From Bradyrhizobium liaoningense (lineage in GTDB: Bacteria > Pseudomonadota > Alphaproteobacteria > Rhizobiales > Xanthobacteraceae): 36,893 bases of DNA. Shown piece by piece: positions 1 to 6,918 of the stretch. The translations under genes and the position numbers were made by a program. The DNA lies in the NCBI RefSeq assembly GCF_018130955.1, contig NZ_JAFCJM010000068.1:1-36893 (forward strand). The letters are read 5' to 3'. The notes under the pieces are model-generated. The model had not been told where the DNA came from. It did not search any database and saw only the letters and a program-made list of their open reading frames with translations. Every line of letters begins with the position of its first letter. The stretch's first letter is position 1.

Positions 1-368
1 ACGCATAGAACAGTTGACCCTGCTCACCCTTGCACCGCCCCATCATCGAAACTCTCCGTCGATGGCCGCTTCACCTCCACGGAATCACGGTTCGCTCGGC
101 TCCTCAAGACAGTTCTGCAACAAAATCAAGGGGCAGAGCGGACAAGGCATGCCTTCGCTGGCTGATCGGCTCGCGGTCGCCTCGGCGGGCAAGCCGCTCG
201 CCGAGCACGGCGAACCGGTGCGGTCCGCGCAGGCCGAGAACGAACCCCGGTGTTTCCCCAATCTGGCCATCGGCGCGAACCAATTAGGCCACAACGATCT
301 ACAACTTTAGGTGCGTTCGGGCGGAGCCATGGGGGAAACGTGGCCCCGCCCATCAGGGGTGGCATTCG
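1..368. other. Left edge, no recognisable gene
   Basis: Open frames exist on both strands, but none has a convincing ribosome binding site or a protein I recognise, and they overlap one another as GC-rich shadow frames do. The stretch may hold the promoter of the small frame that begins at 369. I see no strong intrinsic terminator here. Confidence 0.4.
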
Positions 369-458
369 ATGGATAACGTGGAGCGTTCATTCGCCGCCGC
401 GGCGGCGACGGGCTTTGTCGTGCTGGTTTTGGGCCTCATCCTTCTGGCGATGATGTAG
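369..458 (+). CDS. Possible 29-aa single-span membrane peptide
   Basis: An ATG at 369 is preceded at a good distance by the Shine-Dalgarno-like AGGGGTGG (353-360) and opens a 29-codon frame ending in TAG. The first seven residues are polar and charged (MDNVERS). They are followed by an alanine run and a continuous hydrophobic stretch (FVVLVLGLILLAMM) long enough for one membrane span. No family is recognised. It stands alone, well upstream of the convergent chemotaxis receptor gene. Support is the ribosome binding site and the amphipathic layout only; a chance frame in GC-rich DNA cannot be excluded. Confidence 0.35.
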   Translation: MDNVERSFAAAAATGFVVLVLGLILLAMM

Positions 459-674
459 GCCGACCTCACCAGGGCAAGTGGAACGAAGGCGCAATCGCGC
501 TTGGTCGGGTGCTTGTCTCAGTGAGGTGTCGCAGCGGCTCATCCCACACGCGGCGATAATGGCATAATGCCACCGATTTGCCCGACGTGTCAAGGTGATT
601 TCGTAAAATCCGCAAGCCCCGTGCCGGCCGCCGCCGGCTACTTTGCATGGGGTTGTTTTCGAGCTTTTGCCGGA

Positions 675-696
675 CGGCCCCGGAAGGCCGGGGCCG
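675..696 (-). terminator. Hairpin downstream of chemotaxis receptor gene
   Basis: A perfect 9-bp inverted repeat (CGGCCCCGG / CCGGGGCCG, 4-nt loop) lies about 20 bp past the stop codon of the minus-strand receptor gene. There is no T-run after the stem on that strand, so a true intrinsic terminator is uncertain. Confidence 0.35.
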
Positions 697-716
697 CACG
701 CCGATTTTACCAAGCT

Positions 717-2456
717 TCAGCTTGCCTCGGCGATCGTCCGATCGGTCGCATCCGACCGCAGGTTTTGGAAGAACTTTTCCACCTCGCGCGACAGCGTTTC
801 GGCCGTCGCGGTGAGGCTGCTCGCGGCCGTCAGGACCGATGAAGCCGCGGTGTCGGTCTCGCCGATGGCGTCGCGCAGCGAGGTGATGTTGGCAACCAGC
901 GTCTCGTTGCCCTGCGCGGCCGATTGCGCATTGGCGGAGATTTCGCGGGTCGCAGAGTCCTGCTGGCCAATGGCGCCGGCGATGGCCGTGGTGACGTCGT
1001 TGATCTCGCGCACCGCGCCGCCGATCTCGCGCACTGCCTCCACCGCGTTGCGGGTCGAGGCCTGGATCATGCCGACATTGTCGCTGATCTCGGCAGTCGC
1101 CTTCGCGGTCTGTCCCGCGAGCGCCTTGACCTCATGGGCGACCACGGCAAAGCCGCGCCCGGCGTCGCCCGCGCGGGCCGCCTCGATGGTGGCATTGAGC
1201 GCCAGCAGATTGGTCTGCTCGGCGATGGCCTGGATCAGGTTGAGCACGCCGTCGATGCGCTGGGTGGCCGCGGCGAGGCTCTCGATTTCGGTGATGGACT
1301 TTTCCGTACGATGGCCGGTCTGCTCGACCGCGGCTGCGGATTGACGGACCTGGCGGCCGATCTCCTCGACGGAAGCCGACAGCTCCTCGGCGGCGCCCGC
1401 GACCGCCGTGACGTTGTGCGAGGCCTGCTCGGTGGCGCTTGCCGCCCTGCCTGCTCGGCTGTTGGCATCCGCCGTGACGCGCGTGATGGTCTGCGCGGTC
1501 TCGCGCATCACCGAGGCATTGTCTGTGAGGCCGCGCATGATCGCGCCGATAGCCTCGCGGAACTGCTCCACGGAGGCTTCGACATGGCGCGCGCGCTCCT
1601 CGCGGGAGGACGATTCCTGCGACACCTGCGAGGCGAGGTTGCGGTTGCGGTCCATCGCGTCCCTGAAGATCTGGATCGCGCGCGCCAGCGCGCCGATCTC
1701 GTCGGCGCGCCCCGTATGCGGCACTTCGACGTTCTCGGCGCCGTCGGCGACCTGCTTGATGGTCGCGGTGATCGCGGACAGGGGACGCGCGATCGAGCGC
1801 GCGATGATGACGATGCCGACGACGACGAGCGCCAGCGCCAGACCGCCAAGGCAGGTCAGCACCAGGGACAATTGGCGGCTGGTCTCGGTCTGCTGCGAGA
1901 TCAGCCTGGCTCGCTCGGCATAGACCTTCGACAGCGCCTCGAGATCCTTGTTCAGCGCGGAGCGGACGCTGCGGTTGGCGTCGTTGTCGCCCCATTCGCG
2001 CCCCGCGGCCGGGCCGATCTCGTTGGCGCGACGCACCAGTTCTTTTCGGAAATCGACGAACTGCTCGATGCGCTTCTTGAAGGTCGCAAACTGCTCGGCA
2101 TCGTCGTCTCTGACGATGGTCTCCCAGCGCTTGACGACGTCGAGGATCTGGCCGTTGAACTTGAGCAGGCCGTCGCCGTATTTCTTCACCACCGCCGGCT
2201 CGGTCGACATGTAGACGCCGCGGGATTCCATCACGACGGCATAGACCAGCGAATTGACGCGCTCGACGTTCAGCGCCGCCGCGTTCGCCGTTTCGATCGC
2301 GGTCGTCAGCTCGGCGCCGCGGCGGCTGTTGTAGTCGGACAGCGCCGCGATCGCCGCGGTGAGCAGCGCAAACAGCGCGAAGATCGAGTAGAGCCTGGTT
2401 GCAAGCGTAAAGCGTCCCGCCAGGCCGGCGGCATTCCCAGATCGGTCAGTTTTCAT
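717..2456 (-). CDS. Methyl-accepting chemotaxis protein
   Basis: A 579-residue membrane chemoreceptor that would pass ligand signals to a CheA/CheW complex. Membrane span 1 lies at about residues 17-40 and span 2 at about 197-220, with a roughly 150-residue periplasmic helical sensor between them. A HAMP domain follows directly (ARSIARPLSAIT onward), then a long methyl-accepting coiled coil. The conserved hairpin tip is clear at about 412-447 (EQTNLLALNATIEAARAG, then GRGFAVVAHEVKALA). The C-terminus lacks a CheR-binding NWETF-like pentapeptide. The ATG at 2456 follows a GAGA-type ribosome binding site. It is transcribed divergently from eutB and no che genes lie nearby, so it is a solitary receptor. 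The ligand cannot be read from the sequence. Confidence 0.93.
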   Translation of the reverse strand: MKTDRSGNAAGLAGRFTLATRLYSIFALFALLTAAIAALSDYNSRRGAELTTAIETANAAALNVERVNSLVYAVVMESRGVYMSTEPAVVKKYGDGLLKFNGQILDVVKRWETIVRDDDAEQFATFKKRIEQFVDFRKELVRRANEIGPAAGREWGDNDANRSVRSALNKDLEALSKVYAERARLISQQTETSRQLSLVLTCLGGLALALVVVGIVIIARSIARPLSAITATIKQVADGAENVEVPHTGRADEIGALARAIQIFRDAMDRNRNLASQVSQESSSREERARHVEASVEQFREAIGAIMRGLTDNASVMRETAQTITRVTADANSRAGRAASATEQASHNVTAVAGAAEELSASVEEIGRQVRQSAAAVEQTGHRTEKSITEIESLAAATQRIDGVLNLIQAIAEQTNLLALNATIEAARAGDAGRGFAVVAHEVKALAGQTAKATAEISDNVGMIQASTRNAVEAVREIGGAVREINDVTTAIAGAIGQQDSATREISANAQSAAQGNETLVANITSLRDAIGETDTAASSVLTAASSLTATAETLSREVEKFFQNLRSDATDRTIAEAS

Positions 2457-2762
2457 GGTTCTCGGGCCCGAATGGCCTCTGTGTGCGACCGGCGAGCGCG
2501 GTCGGGTAAAATTGATGCAAAACTATGCAGAACGAAGATGGACGTGGCGTTAACGGGCCGGCGTTCCAGGCCACTCTTTGGTCGTATGAAAAGCAAACGA
2601 TATCAGGCGTTTGAGCGCCTAATCGATTCTAACCGCCGCGAGGTCAGGGCGTTGCATGTCACGTCGCCGACATCGGCATGCGTAATGACCGTCAAACGCG
2701 CATCTGCTTCAGGCTAGACTGCGCTGGAGTCGGCCGTTGGCCGACCGATCCCGGAGGGGCTC
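2457..2762. other. Divergent intergenic region, receptor gene / eutB
   Basis: About 300 bp carrying the promoters of two divergent genes. A small inverted repeat (AGGCG/CGCCT, near 2608-2623) is visible. I looked for a cobalamin riboswitch ahead of the B12-dependent eutB and found no convincing B12 box. Confidence 0.4.
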
Positions 2763-4151
2763 TTGGTCTACCGCCACACCATCGACGCCACGACCTACAC
2801 ATTCCCCGATCTGCGCGACCTGCTCGCCAAGGCGACCCCGCCGCGCTCGGGCGATCGGCTGGCCGGAATCGCCGCCGACAGCGCCGAGCAGATGATCGCG
2901 GCCAGGATGGCGCTCGCGGACGTGCCGCTCGCAACGTTCCTGTCGGAAGCCGTCATCCCCTACGAGGCCGACGAGGTCACCCGGCTCGTCATCGACACGC
3001 ACGACGCCGGCGCTTTTGCTCCGGTTGCCTCCATGACGGTCGGAGCATTCCGCGACTGGCTGCTGTCCGACGCTGCGACGACCGAGGGCCTCAAGCGCCT
3101 GGCGCGCGGCATCACGCCCGAGATGGCGGCCGCCGTCTCAAAGCTGATGCGCAACCAGGATCTGATCCTGGCGGCGCGGAAAAGCGAGGTGATTACCGCA
3201 TTTCGCAACACCATCGGCCTGAAGGGGCGGATGAGCACGCGCCTGCAGCCGAACCATCCCTTCGACGATGCCAAGGGCATCACCGCCTCGATCCTCGACG
3301 GCATTTTGCTGGGCTCGGGCGATGCCTGCATCGGCATCAATCCGGCCAGCGATGATCCCACAACGATCGCGCAATTGCTCCGGCTGCTGGACGAGATCGT
3401 CGCGCGGCTCAAGATCCCGACCCAGGGCTGCGTGCTCACCCACGTCACGACGACGCTTTCGCTGATCGGGCAGGGCGCGCCGGTCGACCTGATCTTCCAG
3501 TCGGTGGCCGGCACGGAAGCGGCCAACCGCAGCTTTGGCATCGACCTGGCCCTGCTGAAGGAGGCGCGGCAGGCCGGGCTGTCGCTCAAGCGCGGCACGG
3601 TCGGGCAGAACGTCATGTATTTTGAGACCGGGCAGGGCTCTGCCTTGTCGGCCAACGCTCATCATGGCGTCGATCAGCAAACCTGCGAGGCGCGTGCCTA
3701 TGCGGTTGCCCGCGCCTTCGATCCGCTGCTCGTCAACAGCGTGGTCGGCTTCATCGGGCCGGAGTATCTCTATGACGGCAAGGAGATCATCCGCGCGGGC
3801 CTCGAGGACCATTTTTGCGGCAAGCTGCTCGGCCTGCCGCTCGGGGTCGACATCTGCTACACCAATCACGCCGAGGCGGATCAGGACGACATGGACAATC
3901 TGCTGACGCTGCTGGCGGCCGCCGGCGTCACCTTCATCATGGGGGTGCCGGGCGCCGACGACGTCATGTTGAACTACCAGTCGACCTCCTTCCATGACGC
4001 GCTCTATGTCCGCGACGTCTTCGGTGTGGCCCGCGCGCCGGAATTCGACGACTGGCTGGCATCGACCGGCATTGCCGGCGCCGATTTCCGGCTCGCTGCT
4101 GACGCGGGGCTGCTGCCCGATTTTGCCTCCCGCCTCATCGCAGAGGCATGA
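2763..4151 (+). CDS. eutB: Ethanolamine ammonia-lyase, large subunit
   Basis: Catalytic alpha subunit of the adenosylcobalamin-dependent lyase that splits ethanolamine into acetaldehyde and ammonia. The 462 residues match the family's usual length of about 450-460 and are collinear with EutB throughout. Recognisable blocks include RNTIGLKGRMSTRLQPNHP, ASILDGILLGSGDACIGINP, and the C-terminal MGVPGADDVMLNYQSTSFHD. The start is TTG at 2763, supported by the ribosome binding site GGAGGG just upstream. Its partner eutC is not adjacent: hpnP lies between them. No carboxysome-type eut shell genes are present, so this is the simple, cytoplasmic form of the pathway used for nitrogen or carbon supply. 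Confidence 0.95.
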   Translation: MVYRHTIDATTYTFPDLRDLLAKATPPRSGDRLAGIAADSAEQMIAARMALADVPLATFLSEAVIPYEADEVTRLVIDTHDAGAFAPVASMTVGAFRDWLLSDAATTEGLKRLARGITPEMAAAVSKLMRNQDLILAARKSEVITAFRNTIGLKGRMSTRLQPNHPFDDAKGITASILDGILLGSGDACIGINPASDDPTTIAQLLRLLDEIVARLKIPTQGCVLTHVTTTLSLIGQGAPVDLIFQSVAGTEAANRSFGIDLALLKEARQAGLSLKRGTVGQNVMYFETGQGSALSANAHHGVDQQTCEARAYAVARAFDPLLVNSVVGFIGPEYLYDGKEIIRAGLEDHFCGKLLGLPLGVDICYTNHAEADQDDMDNLLTLLAAAGVTFIMGVPGADDVMLNYQSTSFHDALYVRDVFGVARAPEFDDWLASTGIAGADFRLAADAGLLPDFASRLIAEA

Positions 4152-4198
4152 GTGCGACAAATCCAGCCTGGAATTCACCGAAACTTCGGTTTTCGCCC

Positions 4199-4224
4199 TG
4201 AACCGCCGAAACCATTGGCGCGTC
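4199..4224 (+). promoter_or_regulatory. Weak EcfG-like promoter candidate ahead of hpnP
   Basis: TGAAC at 4199-4203, 17 bases, then CGTC at 4221-4224, about 100 bp before the hpnP ATG. The general-stress sigma EcfG of alphaproteobacteria prefers GGAAC-N16/17-CGTT, so one base is off in each box. EcfG control of hpnP is reported for Rhodopseudomonas palustris. The match here is degenerate and could be chance. Confidence 0.25.
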
Positions 4225-4324
4225 TGATGAATTAAGCCCATGCCACAATATTGAGGAATTTCGGGCCCAGCGTTACGCTGTGTGTCTGACCTGCGGGGTT
4301 GCAGGGCGTCGATGAGGATGTTCG

Positions 4325-5911
4325 ATGCGAGCTGAGAACAACGGAACGATCCGTCATATCCTGTGTGTCTTCCCACGCTACACATCGTCCTTCGGCACAT
4401 TCGAGCACGCCTATCCGCTGACCGCCGGCGTCAAGGCCTTCATGCCCCCGCAGGGGCTCCTGCTGATCGCGGCCTATCTGCCGCCGGACTGGCAGGTGAG
4501 ATTCGTCGACGAGAACCTGCGCCGCGCTACCAGGGAGGAGTTCGAGTGGGCGGACGCCGTCTTCGTCAGCGGCATGCACATCCAGCGCCAGCAGATGAAC
4601 GACATCTGCAATCGCGCGCATGACTTCGATCTTCCGGTCGCCCTCGGCGGTCCGTCGGTCAGCGCCTGTCCCGACTACTATCCGTCGTTCGACTATCTCC
4701 ATGTCGGTGAGCTCGGGGATGCCACCGACGAACTGATCGCGCGTCTTGCGCGTGATACCTCGCGCCCCGAGCAGCAGGTCGTGCTGACGGCGAAGGATCG
4801 CGTCCCGATGACGGAGTTTCCGATCCCGGCCTATGAGCTCGCAGATGTGAAGAGGTATTTTCTCGGCAGCATCCAGTATTCCAGCGGCTGTCCCTATCAG
4901 TGTGAGTTCTGCGACATCCCCGGTCTCTACGGCCGCAACCCGCGCATCAAGTCACCGGAACAGATCATCGCGGAGCTCGACCGCCTGCGCGAATGCGGCA
5001 TGACGGACACGGTCTATTTCGTCGACGACAATTTCATCGGCAACCGCAAGGCGGCGATGGATCTTCTGCCGCATCTGATCGAATGGCAGAAGAAGACCGG
5101 CTACGTGATGCGGCTTGCCTGCGAGGCGACGCTCAACATCGCAAAGCGCCCGGAAATTTTGGAGAAGATGCGTGAAGCCTACTTCATCACCATCTTCTGC
5201 GGCATCGAGACGCCGGATCATGACGCGCTGAAGGCGATGCAGAAGGACCACAACATGATGGTCCCGATCCTGGAAGGCGTCCGTACCATCAACTCCTACG
5301 GCATGGAGGTGGTGTCCGGCATCATCATGGGGCTCGACACCGACAAGCCGAACACCTCGGATGCGCTGCTCGCCTTCGTCGAGGAATCCCGGATTCCGCT
5401 GCTCACGATCAATCTGCTCCAGGCGCTGCCGAAGACACCGCTGTGGGACCGGCTCGAGCGCGAGGGCCGGCTGGTCAACGACGATGGCCGCGATTCCAAC
5501 GTCGACTTCCTGCTTCCTTACGACGAGGTCGTCGCGTCCTGGAAGCATTGCATGGAGGTCGCCTACGAGCCCGAGAAGGTCTATGCGCGCTACCAGCATC
5601 AGTGCGACTACACCTATGCCAATCGCCTGAAGGTGCCGGTGCCCGACGAGATGAAGACCTGGCCCAACATCAAGCGCGGCCTGACCATGCTGCGCAACAT
5701 CTTCTGGAAGGTCGGAGTGCTCGGCGATTACAAGCGCGTGTTCTGGAAGTTCGCGCTCGGGCGTATCCGGCGCGGCGACATGGAGGGCCTGATCGGCTGC
5801 ACCATGATCGCGCATCATCTGATCACGTTCGCCCGCGCGGCATCCAGCGGCAAGCAAAACGCGTCGAATTACTCGATCAGGCTGCGCGAAGCGTCCATGC
5901 CCGCCGAATGA
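4325..5911 (+). CDS. hpnP: Hopanoid C-2 methylase (B12-binding radical SAM)
   Basis: Methylates the hopanoid A-ring at C-2, giving 2-methylhopanoids. The 528-residue length fits HpnP. An N-terminal cobalamin-binding-type domain (about 1-150) is followed by the radical-SAM core, whose iron-sulfur cysteines C189, C193 and C196 sit in SSGCPYQCEFCDIPGLYGRN, a block I associate with HpnP. The C-terminal part (about 400-528) is the helical extension seen in this group. The ATG at 4325 follows GAGGATG. It lies 173 bp after eutB and only 6 bp before eutC, so it is probably co-transcribed, and translationally linked, with eutC. Another class B radical-SAM methylase is the only real alternative; the hopanoid locus downstream supports HpnP. 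Confidence 0.92.
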   Translation: MRAENNGTIRHILCVFPRYTSSFGTFEHAYPLTAGVKAFMPPQGLLLIAAYLPPDWQVRFVDENLRRATREEFEWADAVFVSGMHIQRQQMNDICNRAHDFDLPVALGGPSVSACPDYYPSFDYLHVGELGDATDELIARLARDTSRPEQQVVLTAKDRVPMTEFPIPAYELADVKRYFLGSIQYSSGCPYQCEFCDIPGLYGRNPRIKSPEQIIAELDRLRECGMTDTVYFVDDNFIGNRKAAMDLLPHLIEWQKKTGYVMRLACEATLNIAKRPEILEKMREAYFITIFCGIETPDHDALKAMQKDHNMMVPILEGVRTINSYGMEVVSGIIMGLDTDKPNTSDALLAFVEESRIPLLTINLLQALPKTPLWDRLEREGRLVNDDGRDSNVDFLLPYDEVVASWKHCMEVAYEPEKVYARYQHQCDYTYANRLKVPVPDEMKTWPNIKRGLTMLRNIFWKVGVLGDYKRVFWKFALGRIRRGDMEGLIGCTMIAHHLITFARAASSGKQNASNYSIRLREASMPAE

Positions 5912-5917
5912 TGCGAC

Positions 5918-6703
5918 ATGTCTAGCCCGGTCGCACTGGGACGTTCGAACCTCGACTTGCGGGCGCTGACGCCGGCGCGCGTGGCGCTGGGGCGAAGCGG
6001 CGCCAGCCTACCCACCAAGCCGTTGCTCGATTTCACGCTGGCGCATGCGCGCGCCCGGGATGCCGTGCATGCGACGTTCGACGCGCAGGCGCTGGTGGCC
6101 GAACTCAGCGCCACGGGCCTTGCGGCAATTGCCGTGAGGAGCAGAGCCTCGGACCGCGGGGACTATCTGCGGCGTCCGGACCTCGGGCGGCAGCTTGATG
6201 CCGCGTCAGCCGAACATCTCGCGGCGGTTGCGACAACACCGGGCCGGCTCGCGATCGTGATCGGCGACGGTCTCTCTCCGACAGCCGTGCATGCCCACGC
6301 AGTCGCGGTGTTGACGGGCCTTGTGCCCCGTCTCGCCGCCGACGATGCCGTCGCAATCGGCCATGTCGTTGTCGCATCAGGCGCGCGGGTGGCGCTTGGC
6401 GACGAAATCGGCGCCATTCTCGGCGCTGACATGGTGGTGATGCTGATCGGCGAGCGGCCGGGCCTGTCGGCGCCGGACAGTCTCGGGGCCTATCTGACAT
6501 TTGCCCCGAAGCCGGGTCGGACCGATGCCGAGCGCAACTGCATCTCGAACATCCACCAGGCCGGGCTCGGCCATGACGAGGCCGCCTCAAAAATCGCCTG
6601 GCTGGTCCGCGAGGGACTGGCGCGACAGGTCACGGGCGTGGCGCTCAAGGACGAGAGCGCCGACCGCGTCCCGCGCCGAATCGGGGCAGTTTCATCCGAA
6701 TGA
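5918..6703 (+). CDS. eutC: Ethanolamine ammonia-lyase, small subunit
   Basis: Beta subunit that, with EutB, binds adenosylcobalamin in ethanolamine ammonia-lyase. The 261 residues include the family's N-terminal block TPARVALGRSGASLPTKPLLDF and the C-terminal ERPGLSAPDSLGAYLTFAPK and ERNCISNIHQAGL. The protein is slightly shorter than the enterobacterial form at its N-terminus, which is common in proteobacteria outside the enterics. The ATG lies 6 bp after the hpnP stop codon with no room for its own promoter, so the subunit is likely made from the eutB-hpnP-eutC transcript or from an hpnP-proximal promoter. Confidence 0.94.
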   Translation: MSSPVALGRSNLDLRALTPARVALGRSGASLPTKPLLDFTLAHARARDAVHATFDAQALVAELSATGLAAIAVRSRASDRGDYLRRPDLGRQLDAASAEHLAAVATTPGRLAIVIGDGLSPTAVHAHAVAVLTGLVPRLAADDAVAIGHVVVASGARVALGDEIGAILGADMVVMLIGERPGLSAPDSLGAYLTFAPKPGRTDAERNCISNIHQAGLGHDEAASKIAWLVREGLARQVTGVALKDESADRVPRRIGAVSSE

Positions 6704-6918
6704 CACCGTGAGGGCCCACCGAGGCCGAATTCGACACATCTTTGTCAATTTGGCCCCCTCCCGCGCGCTTGCTTGTCCGGGTGCGGACCTGCTAAACCCC
6801 GTGCGGCGATTTCCCGCGTATTTTCAAGGCCAAGCCCCCCATCTGTATGGCGTTTTCAAGCCCGGTCGCGGGGCGCATCAAGCTCACCAACTGAGCCGAT
6901 TTAGGAACTGGACAAGGC

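Noticed and set aside
924..2717. Long plus-strand open frame (597 codons) across the chemotaxis receptor gene
   Set aside because: Arg/Asp/Gly-rich translation with no family resemblance. It is the antisense shadow of a GC-rich gene with clear MCP domains.
2457..2762. Cobalamin riboswitch ahead of eutB, and again in 4152-4324 ahead of hpnP
   Set aside because: Both genes depend on cobalamin, but I could not find a convincing B12 box or the surrounding paired elements; a lone GCCACT near 2570 is not enough.
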